Below are positions 11,519 to 21,926 of a stretch of 64,000 bases of DNA, in pieces. Source of the stretch: Symbiodinium natans (Eukaryota; Sar; Dinophyceae; Suessiales; Symbiodiniaceae). The notes beneath the pieces are model-generated. The model worked only from the letters and a program-made list of their open reading frames with translations, was not told where the DNA came from and did not search any database. The position numbers were made by a program, and so were the translations under genes. How positions within the stretch are numbered: position 1 is the first letter of the stretch; each line of letters begins with the position of its first letter. The stretch is taken from contig CAJNDS010002601.1 in NCBI GenBank assembly GCA_905221605.1, positions 492,501 to 556,500 on the forward strand. Direction: 5' to 3'.

Positions 11519-11860
11519 AGGAGATAAGGGAGATAGGATAGATAAAGAAGAGTGCCATCTTCTCAGCGCCTCGTTTTGTCTCTCCCTCTTCTCTATTCAT
11601 CTCTCTTCTATTCTTTTCTTTGCTATTCCACTGAAATTGGATTCCTGTTATCTCTCCCCTCTCCTTCTCTCTCCCTCCTCTTCTCCTGTTCCCCTCTAAA
11701 TGACAAAAACAAAAGAAAGGAAGAACAAGTGGGGAATGGAAGCCCTTTTCCTGTCTTCTCCTGTTGCAATAAAGAAGGAAAAGAGCATAGGAGATAAGGA
11801 AGGGAATTGAAGAGCTCCTCTCGCTACTTTATCATGCCCTTTCCTTTCTATCTACCACAC
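11519..11860. repeat. Partial third copy of the long tandem unit
   Basis: Restarts at GAGATAAGGGAGATAGGATA, matching 7218 and 9475, and continues through GAAGAGTGCCATCTTCTC. It diverges after about 11700 and ends before a poly-C run at 11907. It marks the right edge of the tandem block. Confidence 0.7.
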
Positions 11861-11945
11861 CAAAACACGACTCTCAGCTTCCAAATAGACCCTATTTAAG
11901 CCACCCCCCCCCCCCCCCCCCCCGCTAGCCTGGTTTCTTGGGTCA

Positions 11946-12180
11946 CTAACCTAAACCCTAAACCCTAAACCCTAAACCCTAAACCCTAAACCCTAAGCCC
12001 CCAAACCCTGAACGGTTTGGAGGGTGGCTTTTCAGGTAGACGCTAAGACCCTTTAGCTTTTATCGCCGGCCCCCCTCTTGCAGGGTTTAGGGTTTAGGGT
12101 TTGGGGTTTAGGGTTTAGGGTTTAGGGTTTGGGGTTTAGGGTTTAGGGTTTAGGGTTTAGGGTTTAGGGTTTAGCGTTTA
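11946..12180. repeat. CCCTAAA array, short spacer, TTTAGGG array
   Basis: CCCTAAA units at 11950-12003, a spacer of about 75 bp containing TTTTCAGGTAGACGC, and TTTAGGG units from 12083. This is the usual bracket orientation, but the spacer is stopped in the frames I checked on both strands, so it is not a good exon. Confidence 0.8.
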
Positions 12181-12475
12181 GGGCCCGAGGTCACCACGTG
12201 CCACTCCCGCGACACGCAAGGAGGCTTGGGTAATTTGGGTTTGGAGGGCCTATACTTAGCTTCGGAGTAGACCCTGGAAAAAAAGTATCTACTTTTTAGG
12301 TATAAGTAGCTAGAGTAGGAACCCACATGCCTTCTTGCAGGCACGACCTTGTAGAGTTGATTTCCCCCCACAACTACACACGGTTCGGTCGGCATTCTCG
12401 ATAAAAAAAAAAAACCATCGGCCGAATGTTAGGGGAACCAAACGGTATAGTTCTCATCTTCTTCAAAGACCTAAC

Positions 12476-12480
12476 ACCTA
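12476..12480. repeat. Target-site duplication, left
   Basis: ACCTA immediately before the 5' LTR is repeated directly after the 3' LTR (21268-21272). A 5 bp duplication is standard for Ty1/copia and other LTR integrases, and shows that both ends of the element are intact. Confidence 0.9.
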
Positions 12481-12767
12481 TGCGGAGCTGCAACTGGTAT
12501 TGTAGAAAGGAGTTAGTGTTGGGGGTTGGAAGGGTCAATGAACCCGGAAATCTTGTTTGGCTCAAGATGGCCAAGAGCCGTCAGCTTTTGTTGAAAAAGT
12601 ACGTACGCCTGGGGTTGGGTTTAACGGGTTGGAGTAGTCCCGTCCCTTCTCCCTTATCCTGTCCCCGTAGGGGTGGGTGTTCCTGTTTCTGGTTCGATCT
12701 GGGAAATCCATATAGGCAACTGTTGAGGGTTGGTTTCTTTCCCTGTTCCCTTTCGGTTGCCCCCGTA
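12481..12767 (+). repeat. 5' LTR
   Basis: 287 bp, starting TGCGGAGC and ending CCCCGTA, identical to 20981-21267. It starts with TG as most LTRs do but ends TA rather than CA. It contains TTTGGCTCAAG at 12556-12566, the last 11 bases of the dinoflagellate spliced leader, directly followed by ATGG. No clear TATA box is seen. Confidence 0.95.
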
Positions 12768-12779
12768 GGTTATGAGCCC
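12768..12779 (+). promoter_or_regulatory. Primer-binding site, tRNA-Met anticodon half
   Basis: GGTTATGAGCCC begins at the first base after the LTR and is complementary to GGGCTCATAACC, the anticodon stem-loop sequence of methionine tRNAs. Copia-type elements are known to prime from a tRNA fragment cut in the anticodon loop. This is unlike the usual pairing with a tRNA 3' end. Confidence 0.75.
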
Positions 12780-12834
12780 AAATCAGGTTCCCTGCGGTTG
12801 AGTGTTGTCTTAAGATCTTTGGGATCAAGAAGCA

Positions 12835-14213
12835 ATGCCTTCTCCCAAGCGATGGCTCCAACCTTCCTCGGATGGTGGACAGAATGGTGGAGCTGGAAAT
12901 GGTGCAGCTGAGTCTCTGGGTGAAAGAGCGGTGCTGGAAGAGGTGATTCCCGGCGCTGAAGAACATCTGGAAGAAGCCTTGGTTGCGGAAAACCCCAATG
13001 TGGGTATGAATCCCAATGTGGATATGGTTAGCAATGCTGAAGCTGAAGGACGTGCTGTCTCTGTATCGCCAAAGCCTGGTGAAAAAAGGAACTGGGACGC
13101 GACTGGTGGTATAGATCGTGAAATGGAGGTGACTGTTTTACGAGTGTTGCAAAAACATGGGTATCAGCCGTCGACTTCGACTTCGGGCCGAATGGTAGAC
13201 CAAGGGTCTCAGACCGATCTGATTGGAGAAGTGCTGCAAGCGGCCAGGAGGCCTCTGAACAAGATTAAAGGGGATCCCTCTTCGAGTTCCCAAGGTGGTG
13301 GAAGCGGTTACGAACAGAAGGGTGCGGACAGCTTTGAAGCTGCACCAGCTGCTGAATACGCCATGGGGGAGGAGGAGATCTTACAGATGGAGGCTGAAAG
13401 GTTGCGACAGTTGTCAGAAGAAGAGGATGAGATGCGTCAAGTCTCTGAAAGGGATGGTTTTCGGAAAGATGAGCATCTGATCAAAGCGTGCGATGGGACA
13501 ACGTGGGAATGGCACCTCCATGAAGATGGGAGACAATATTACTACTGCCTGGATACGCAGGAAAGCAAGTGGACGTTGCCGGTTGTAGGTGAAAAGATGA
13601 AGAGTGACGAGGTGGTTGGGTCTCCTTCGGGCAATGAGCTGGAAATGGAGGCTGCACTGGGTTCTTCATCCTCTACTCCGACGCCTGAGTCTACGAGGGC
13701 ATTCCAGGGTAGTGTAAATAGTGTAGGTGAAAAAGATTTTTCCTCTACTATCAGGGATAGCGGTCTTAGGGCTGGTGGTGACGCCCCGACCTCGGGTTCT
13801 CCTGATGAGGAGGGGATTCCTGGAAACCGAGCAGACATCGCTGGAGCTCAACATCTGGATCGGGAAGAAATGGAAGCGCTTTCTGAGGGTGTGGCAGCGG
13901 TGGAATCGGTGGGTCCAGAAGAAAAAATGCCCAATGTGGAGATCGGAACTGTGTCGGCTGCAGAAGAGCGAGTGGTGGATGTGGTACCTGTCGTTCAGGA
14001 AGGTGGTCCTGGAGATTCGGAAGACGGAGGGAAAAAGTTGTGTGTTGCGACTGAGGAGGTCTCTTCGTTTGGTGCCAAGAATCCTGCCGTTCAAGAGAAA
14101 AAAGAAGCTTCTGGAATAGCTGGAGACACGGAAGATCTGAAAGATGAGGCCTGGAGCGCCAATGATGCGCGGGTCAATGCGCCAGATAGTACCTGGAGTG
14201 CGAAGAAGCACGG
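12835..14213 (+). CDS. Gag-like protein, segment 1 (WW domain)
   Basis: The start ATG at 12835 is the first good start after the primer site (context AGCAATGCC). The segment of about 460 residues is acidic and mostly low-complexity. Near residues 220-250 it has a WW domain: TTWEWHLHEDG, then QYYYCLDTQES, then KWTLP, with both tryptophans, the central aromatic triplet and the final proline in place. WW domains bind proline-rich or phosphorylated partners. In-frame reading continues to 14550, but from about 14214 the composition becomes unnatural while the -1 frame becomes protein-like, so a single-base frameshift lies between 14190 and 14220, near a GGG run. It is broken relative to segment 2. 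Confidence 0.75.
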
Positions 14214-17200
14214 GTTGAGGTGCATATGGTGTCACGTTCCACGGGCGACTGCAACAATGGGGCGCAGGTCTCCGCAGCAGCTGATGATGGAGGTTCACAG
14301 GTGGACGCACTGGTGCAACCTGAAGTTAGCTGCGAGGAACGAAATGGCAAGGGCTACACCGGAGCCGATGAGGCAGCTGTGGTCAATGATGGTGACAATT
14401 CCCCTTTGGAAACCATGGAACCAAAGGAGCCTGCGGTGGAAGAAAATGTACCTGCCGTGGATGAGCAATTCAATGGCCCTGCAGTGGAAGGAAATTTGCC
14501 TGCTGCAGAAGGCGGCACAAAAGACTCCAATGATGGGTCCACTCCCATAAACGGAGAAGTATTGCCGTCTGGAAGCTCGCCGGAAGTCGACACCGAGCGA
14601 ACTGCAGCAGATGAGGCAAAGCCTTTGGCAGAAAAAAAGGGAGGTCCTGAAATCCAGGAGCACAAAGGAGATGAGCCTGTGGGACTCGTGGAGCAGGACG
14701 AGCAGTGTGACCCAAAGGTGAAGACAAAGGATGCGCCAGGAGCCGATGATACAGAGATGGTTTCTGAAGAGCATGCAAAGAAAGTGCCCCGAGCAGGAGC
14801 CTTGGAATCACCTGGGGAACATTGCTATCAAGAGGGAGATGAGATCATGGGTCTAATGCGCTGCATCAATGGGTATGGAGCCTTTTTGGACCATGGTGAT
14901 GTGAATGTATTGGTTCCTGCAGAAGGGAACAACACATATCAGTTCAAATTTGGTGATACTGTCAATGGAACAGTGAAACGAGTGGAAGATGATGGTACCA
15001 TAATCTTGGACACCTTTCTGGTTTTGGAAGAGGACGAGGAGGACTCTTCTTCGACGCTGCGTAAATGGAAACCCAGCGGCTGGAGTACGTGGTGGACAGA
15101 TTCATGGTATGCTGGTCAATGGTACCAAGATTCCAACAGTCAATGGGACTGGAAACAGGAGGAAGAGCAATCCGATGAAGGGCTTGTGGTACAGGAGTTA
15201 TCCTCAGAAGAACGAGAGGAAAGGCAACTTTATGGAGAAAAGATCTATAAAGCTCTTCTTGAGAATGGAAACGAAGATGAGGCCTATGTTGGAAAAATCA
15301 CTGGGATGCTGTTGGGTCGCCCAATGGAAGAGCTACAGGAGTGTGTTGCAGATCATGCATTCCTCAATGCGGAAGCTCGGCGCGCGTATGGCATCTTGCA
15401 AAATGATGGTTGGAAGCCTGATGGTACAGAAAGCACAGGCTTGGGAAAGTTAACCACTTTTTCCCGAAAACAGTACCACAACGCGCTTTTCGAACTGGCA
15501 TGCAGAAAAAGGAGATTTACTCGACCAGTTGTGGGTGAAGCGGTGGCAACGGTGCTGAATCAAGGGGAAGATGAGTTTTGGAACGCGCTTTGGTTGGACA
15601 CCAAGCTATTTTTGCAGGAGCTTGATGGTGCAGTGCAATCCATGAGCAAAAGGGAGAACAAGCCAATGGAAGCCTACATGGATCCTGACCAGTACAAAAA
15701 GGCTTACATGACTCCACAGACTGTGTCACCTGGATACAGCAAGCTGTGCAAGTTCTTCAATAAGGGAAGGTGTCGCAATGGTGACGGGTGTCCCTATGAG
15801 CATCGTCGTTATGGTGAAGGTTGGCCAGAAGGAGGATCAACTGAGCCAAAGAACAGCCAAGAAGCTGGAGATGAGGATGGGAACATCGGTGACCCTCCCA
15901 CAGAGGAAGGTACAGTGGATGAGGCACAGCAGGAGCGGGAGGATTTAGCCTTCCGGGCCAAGTACAATTTTGGCAAAGGTGCATCAAAGGGTGAACCTAC
16001 GTCGGGTGAGCCAAAAGGTCGTCTGTGTCTGTATTACAATCAAGGTGGTTGTAAATATGGGACTACATGCAGGTATCTTCACAACGATGACATAGCATTG
16101 GAAGGGACTTGGGAGCCCGGCAAATCTTGGGACAATGCTTCCAGGAAGGCACTAAGGGACGCGGGGTTCCACCAGTGCTGTTTCGATTATTACATCAGAG
16201 GACGGTGCCGGAAAGGGTTAAATTTCTGCAAGTACTCCCACGACGAGATGTCAGATGAGCGGCTGGCGCACCTGAAACACTTGGTACATGTGGCCAATCA
16301 GGTCCGGTTTGAAAAAGAGAGAGGATGGGAGATTTCGGACAGGAGCACTTTTCAGCCACCTGCGAGTGGGGGAGTTGAATCGTCATCATCCTCAGCACCA
16401 AAAGCGCTGCAAATGACCAATGTGTCACAAAAAGAAGGTGAAAAAGGTATTCTGGATGAAGCAGAAGCTGATGAACAAAAGAATTCGGTGGCTGAATCCA
16501 CTGGTACTCGGCTTCAAAATCCGGAGGAGCCAATTGAAAATTGGATGGCTCGCAACGAACACCTTTGGGTGTATACCCCTCATGTAAGTGAGGTGATGAT
16601 TACACTTGGTGTGACCAATGTGTCGGACTTGCAAGAGTTCATCTTTGTGGAAGATTTGGTTGACAAAGGGATCAACAAAGTGACAGCATGCAAAATTCTG
16701 CAATTGGTTGGTGGTGTCCGATATCGTCCGGGAGGACCGGAAAAAGCAGTTCCTTCCGATGCATCTGTACGGGTACAACAATCTTCTGGGAGCAAAGGAA
16801 CTGGAAGAGAGGCGGTGCGAACCCTCACTCAGGTGCGTGAAGCTGAAGGCTCCGGTGCAAAAACCATGCCGAGAGGCTCCTATCGGGAGCTTTTTGATAA
16901 GGTCAGGTACCGTGATGCTTGGACGCTTGCGCAGAGGTCTCCGCTGTGCGTACAGAAGCTGCAGTTGGTGGGAGTTGGAATGCCGCCGGTGAACCCGCCA
17001 ACAAAAAAGTATCGGTCAAGATCAAACCCTGTGAGAAGGGGAAGGCCCTTGCTGGATAAAAAACAGGTGCGACAGGTGCCACGCTCTCGTTCACAACGAC
17101 GAGTGCAACCGGCGGAAGTGGTGGAAAAGCCAAAGCCACTGGAACCGGTGAAGCCTCGTGGTGGTTTGTCGTATCCATTCAGCAGAGCGTGGGCAGATGT

Positions 17201-18965
17201 GGTGGATGATGATGAACAGGCGGAGGCTTTGGTCTCTTATGCCGCTTCCTCAAGCGATTCAAGCGAGGAGGAGACCAATGCCGCGCAACGCATGAAGGAA
17301 ATCTTTTTGCAAGAAAGGGATTCACAGAGAACTGCGATTCGTGGCAATGTTCCGCTGGGTGGTTCTTCAGGCCCCAATGACGGGCCGAAAAAATCGGTTC
17401 ACCTTGGCGAAGGGCGCGACAAAGCGTCGCGGGGGGAGACCCGCCAAGAAGTGACTTCACAAGTTTTTTCGCTACCACAACCTTCTCGTCGAACTGAACA
17501 GTCTCAAAAAAGAGCAAGGGATGGCTCAGTTATGGTTGGTTCGCTGGCGGTGGGCTCCACGGATGAGGTTTTACCTGGGCAAGGTGTTGCTGGACAGGTG
17601 AATGTATCTGAAAGCGCTCAAGTTCTTCCTGGGCAAGAAGTGGCTGGACAGGAGACGGCGCTGGAAGGAGCAGTGCAAATTTCTGGCGAGGAGACTGACC
17701 AAAAAGAAGGAGAAGGTGGGAGCAATGAACTCCGTGGTGACGGTGCGAAGATATTGGATGTTTGTCCGGTGAAGAAGGACCCTCAGCAATTGCTGGTTAA
17801 AGGTCTTCTGACTCGGATTTATTGGAAGGTTGCTGTTGGCAAGTTGCCTGTGGGGCAAAGGGACTGCCAGAAGGGGTCCAATAAGATGGATCGAAATTTG
17901 GTTATTCGCATGTCACCCGAGGGTGCAAGCGAACAGGATGAGAACCTGGCACTGGAGGACGATGCTGATCAGTCAATGGGTGATGGTGCGATGGTGGTTA
18001 TGGTGTATGATCCAGGAACGCTGATTCAGTCGCCAACAACTGACTGGGTTATGCGCCGCGGTCTGACCGATCGTACCGTCTGGCCAGCAATGGCGGCTAT
18101 GGCACAGAGGATATGTGCTGAAATGGTTCAAGTGGATGAAATGAATGCCCAGCTAGGGACTGGAGCACTCCTTTTTCCAAGGAGAGATCAAGGATACTAT
18201 GGTGATTTGCATCATTCGTTCCATGACAATCCGTGCTTGCCGGCGGTGGGAAATTATCCTCTTTCGGTGATGGGTGCATTGTTATCTCCTGGTCTGGAAG
18301 GGGAATTCAAAAATACTGATAAGTTTGGAACTGCTATGGAGGCAATTGCCTATGATTGGAGTCGCAGTCCAGGCATGGAAGTTCACATTGAACTTATGGC
18401 GAGGGTAGCCAAATTGGTTCATCCGTTCCTTACCCTCGGAGCCCAAGGGTCAGTGATGGTTTCGGAATTTCTCTGGCAGCGCGGGAGGGCCCAGTTGATG
18501 GAGTTCCTTCAGGCGGCGACTTGCGCTGATCAATTGGAGGTTCTCTGGAGAAGGATGGACGACGATGCTGATGAAGAAGTGGATCCTTCGACAGCGGTGC
18601 TGGAAGTTCTTGGACCGGAGGTTGCGGTACTTGATCAAGGGAACAATGAATCCCTTATCCCCATTGAAGATGCTGGAGGTGAGACAATTGGTGACACTGG
18701 AAGGGATGGCAAAGCGCCAGAAGTTTCTCCGGAAGAGGAGACATCCAGTGGGTCATCAAGACTGGCGGACACAAGGATTTTCTTGTGGTCAGTGTACTCC
18801 CGCGTGGCTTCCAATTTCTCTATGCAGGGCCGCACTACTGGTAAGATCTTTGACAGCACAAAAGGGTATCCTGGTGAAGGACCAAACAATGGTGACAATC
18901 CTTCCTCTAAGAGGAACTTACCCTGGATCTCGGAAGACTACCTCGACGAAGTGGTGTCAAAAAAG
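14214..18965 (+). CDS. Gag-like protein, segment 2 (S1-like, three CCCH fingers)
   Basis: About 1,580 residues, open from 14190. Near 14825-15030 it reads EGDEIMGLMRCINGYGAFL and later FKFGDTVNGTVKRVEDDG, resembling an S1/OB RNA-binding fold. Three CCCH zinc fingers follow: CKFFNKGRCRNGDGCPYEH (about 15748), CLYYNQGGCKYGTTCRYLH (about 16027) and a wider-spaced one at about 16173 ending CKYSH. The first two have the standard 7-5-3 spacing of RNA-binding fingers. Near 16540-16715 is a helical stretch like a SAM or helix-hairpin-helix module (weak). A repeated VLPGQ-VAGQ motif lies near 17570-17650. The C-terminal part has no recognised fold. No Asp-Thr/Ser-Gly protease or YxDD polymerase motif is present. 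Confidence 0.75.
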
Positions 18966-20294
18966 ATGGAAAGGTCTTCAGATATGGATGGGTCGGTTGG
19001 ATGGGTTTGTTCCGGGAAGTGAGGGACCGTTGGAAAAGGTGGAGGTGGAGAATGTTACTGCCTCTAAAATTCTTATGGCTCTTTGGAAGAAGGGATATAG
19101 AGCTGGGTATAGGAGGTTGTGTCGTTTGAACGCATCTGGATGCAAGGTTGGAGCAATGAAACGTCCAATCAAAAGGGTGCAGAAGATTGGCACTAGAAAG
19201 GCCTTCACGAAGATGTTCAATGTTTTTGGATCGTCTCAGCATGGCTCAGGAGCTGGCGGAAAACCAATCATGAAGGTGGTAGGACCAAGGCCAGGTTTTC
19301 CAGCTGTACTCCAAGCATCAAATACTGATAGCACTTTGGGTGAAGGGAGCAGTTCCCAGGTACATGGCAATGTTCATGTAGAGCAGAATCGCCCTATGGA
19401 CCGGTACGAGGCAGTGCGCTTGGAGAAGAGGAAGAAAGGCTTCTGCTATTGGTTCAGCAAGGGGAAAGATCGCTGCAAATTTGGTGAAGACTGCAAATTC
19501 ATCCATTCAGAAGATGATGTGGTGCTACATTCGTATTGGTGCAAATACTATGTGGCAGGGAGAGACTGTTTCGCTGGAAAGGATTGTGCGTTCTCGCATG
19601 ATGCAACTGGTGTGAGGTGCATCCAGTTTGCTCGGTCTGGGAAGTGTCGTTATGGTGACAGGTGTGTCTTCGAGCATGGTGTTCCGCTGGATGAACAGAG
19701 GCCAAGGTCTCCAAGGACGCCCCCAAGGGATGGTCCAAGGAGAAGTTCTGGTGCAAATGGTGGAGAAAAGGAGATCTCTCCTGAACAGTTCGATGATGGT
19801 GAGGAGGATTTTATGGTTTATGACGATGATACCAAAATGACGGAACTGTTGATGGAGGCGATTTCATTTCTGTCCAAGGGCCAGCCAGATTTGGCTCGAG
19901 CAGAGGCGGACCCATTGTTCAAACTCCTGAAGTTCACTGGAGATACTGACCAAATGGATCAAGAATGGGTTTCGTGGACCACTGGTATGTTGTCCGTGCT
20001 GGAACTTCACGAAATAGTGAAGTCGTATGATGTTTCGCTCGCGGAGGTGGAAGAATGGGTCAATGACCTGAGGATATGGTACGAGCGAGCCAATTTGGGA
20101 GAAGAGAAAGATTCCAAAAGAGGCAAAAAGAGGTCCCTAGAAAGGGAGTCCAGCAAGGATATTCCTGCAGAAAAAGAAGTGGTTGAGACTTCGGAGACGG
20201 AGGTTGCCGTTGAGGAGGAGATGAAAAAGGTAAAAAAGAAGAGGAAAGCTGCAGCTATCGAAGATCCTTACACTCTCATGGTTCCAAAGCCGCG
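18966..20294 (+). CDS. Gag-like protein, segment 3 (three clustered CCCH fingers)
   Basis: Reading moves to the third frame at an A-run near 18960-18965 (TCAAAAAAGATGG); one base fewer there would join the frames. The segment has basic sequence, then three consecutive CCCH fingers: about 19444 (ends CKFIH), about 19541 (ends CAFSH) and about 19619 (ends CVFEH), followed by an acidic region and a lysine-rich tail. Clustered CCCH fingers usually bind RNA, and here probably take the place of the CCHC knuckle of ordinary Gag. The frame ends at 20376 after another shift near 20295. Confidence 0.75.
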
Positions 20295-20609
20295 AAAATG
20301 CGCACAAAGTCAAATGTCGGTGGAAAGACAAAGAAGAAGGAGAAAAGTCAGAGTCCCAAAAAGGAAGAGGTGGTAATGGTGCAAGGTCCTGAGGAAAAGG
20401 ATCGTCCATCTGATGCGGATGCACCAGCGTCTACCACTGTGAATGCGGAGCTGGGTCAATCTTGCCAAGCGATTGAGGACGCAAAGAGAGAAGGATTGGT
20501 ATCCTCAATTCAAAGGTGCGTGCAGGATCCTGTTCTTACAGTTTCGGACCTGGAGTATATTCTGCTGCAACTTCACCTCAAAATTGCCAACAATCGGAAA
20601 AAGAAGTGA
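20295..20609 (+). CDS. Gag-like protein, segment 4 (C-terminus)
   Basis: About 104 residues, lysine-rich at first and then a helical end reading VQDPVLTVSDLEYILLQLHL, stopping at TGA 20607-20609. It is entered from segment 3 by a -1 shift at the AAAA run near 20295. All three breaks fall at or beside short single-base runs. Together the four segments would give about 2,590 residues, far larger than a normal Gag. Confidence 0.65.
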   Translation, partial: KMRTKSNVGGKTKKKEKSQSPKKEEVVMVQGPEEKDRPSDADAPASTTVNAELGQSCQAIEDAKREGLVSSIQRCVQDPVLTVSDLEYILLQLHLKIANNRKKK

Positions 20610-20968
20610 TTGGATGGTATGGATGAAGGGATGGTTTTTCTCTTTCTGGAGACAGGCGCGCTGGAACAGCCAATGTGCTGACAATGTGGTGGTTACTATT
20701 AAGGGTATGGAAATCCCTGATAGTAGAAGTCAGTAGTTTTTCGCGTAGCGAAGACCACGGTTTGTGGTAAAGAAGGCCGAAGAGTCTTCAATGATAAGAG
20801 GATCATGGTGGAAAAAGATTCTCTGTGGTTAGTGGGTTTAGCCAATGTGCTATAATTTCGTCCTGGATGACGTAAAACCATATTGTGCATTTCAAGCAGC
20901 TGGCTGCTGCCTTAATGGCAGTTTTTGGCCAAAAGATCTGCACCTCCAATGTGTCCTAGGAAATCCTA
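20610..20968 (+). other. Non-coding 3' part of the LTR element
   Basis: About 360 bp between the last stop and the purine tract. Short open frames only. An ordinary element would keep integrase and reverse transcriptase between Gag and this point; nothing of them remains. Confidence 0.6.
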
Positions 20969-20980
20969 GGACAGGGGGAG
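20969..20980 (+). promoter_or_regulatory. Polypurine tract
   Basis: GGACAGGGGGAG lies directly before the 3' LTR, the position and composition expected for the plus-strand primer of reverse transcription. Confidence 0.75.
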
Positions 20981-21267
20981 TGCGGAGCTGCAACTGGTAT
21001 TGTAGAAAGGAGTTAGTGTTGGGGGTTGGAAGGGTCAATGAACCCGGAAATCTTGTTTGGCTCAAGATGGCCAAGAGCCGTCAGCTTTTGTTGAAAAAGT
21101 ACGTACGCCTGGGGTTGGGTTTAACGGGTTGGAGTAGTCCCGTCCCTTCTCCCTTATCCTGTCCCCGTAGGGGTGGGTGTTCCTGTTTCTGGTTCGATCT
21201 GGGAAATCCATATAGGCAACTGTTGAGGGTTGGTTTCTTTCCCTGTTCCCTTTCGGTTGCCCCCGTA
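20981..21267 (+). repeat. 3' LTR
   Basis: 287 bp, identical to the 5' LTR by direct comparison. It is followed by the target duplication ACCTA and then by CCCTAAA-type DNA. The spliced-leader-like TTTGGCTCAAG is at 21056-21066. Confidence 0.95.
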
Positions 21268-21272
21268 ACCTA
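21268..21272. repeat. Target-site duplication, right
   Basis: ACCTA, matching 12476-12480. It continues into ACCTAAACCC, so the element landed beside a telomere-like unit. Confidence 0.9.
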
Positions 21273-21862
21273 AACCCGGAACCCCCAAAGCTGCCTGAAA
21301 AACTGCAGAACCTCGAGAATTGCCTCCAAAACCTCGCCGAAAAGGGTTTGGAGTTTAGGGTTTAGGGTTTGGGGCTTAGAGTTTCGGGCTTGGGAGATTA
21401 AGTAGGATATTCGGGTTGAAGGTTATGGGGTTTGGGGGTGTAGCCAGGTCGCACCCTACACCTTAAACTAAACACCCCGTCAACCCTAAACGCTCGAAAG
21501 ACCCAGAGCCCTAAAGACCCAGAACCCTAAGCCCTAAACACCATAACCCTAAACAACCTAAGCACCCTAGACCGTAAACCCTTCCACCCAAATCAAACCA
21601 TAAACGCCCTGAACCCTAAACCCCAAACCTTGCCCTGAATCCTGAAAATCTTAAAAACACCGTCTAAACATCCTAAACACAGCAAATCCCCTAAACCCTA
21701 AACACTCTAGGCAGCCTAAACACGTGACATATCCTAAGCTCCCTCAGCACCCTAAACCCTAAACCCTAAACCCTACACCCTGAACCCTAAACCCTAAACC
21801 CTAAACCCTAAACCCTAGACCCTAAACCCTAAACCCTAAACCCTAAACCCTAAACAGCCGGA

Positions 21863-21926
21863 ACCCTGAGCTGTTGCAGTGGCCCTCAGACTTCTTCAGG
21901 CCGTAGGTTGCTGGACCTACAGAGCT
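21863..21926. CDS. Exon-like island between inverted arrays
   Basis: Lies between CCCTAAA (21745-21854) and TTTAGGG (21928-22010). On minus it follows CAGCTCTGTAG and reads PATYGLKKSEGHCNSS before a GT. On plus one frame reads AVALRLLQAVGCWTYRAG into GTTTAGGG. Strand undecided. Confidence 0.35.

Larger units (their letters stand above)
12481..21267 (+). mobile_element. Complete non-autonomous LTR retrotransposon, 8.8 kb
   Basis: The element has two 287 bp LTRs that are identical by eye, a 5 bp target duplication, a primer-binding site right after the 5' LTR and a purine tract right before the 3' LTR. The interior carries one long Gag-like coding region (12835-20609) split by three frameshifts. 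I see no protease, integrase, reverse transcriptase or RNase H motifs. It therefore probably moves with enzymes supplied by a partner element. Identical LTRs indicate a very recent insertion. The tRNA-Met half-molecule priming site suggests a Ty1/copia relative. No telomere-like arrays occur inside it, unlike the DNA on both sides. Confidence 0.9.

Noticed and set aside
7096-11797. Dozens of 60-150 codon frames in the tandem block
   Set aside because: They recur with the repeat units on both strands, with Ser/Leu/Phe or Lys/Glu bias, and no domain or start context sets any apart.
12171-12395. Minus frame of 74 codons just left of the LTR element
   Set aside because: It starts in a telomere-like array and has no natural composition or splice-like edges.
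14295-14811. Long minus-strand frames inside the LTR element
   Set aside because: They are antisense shadows of the Gag-like coding region.
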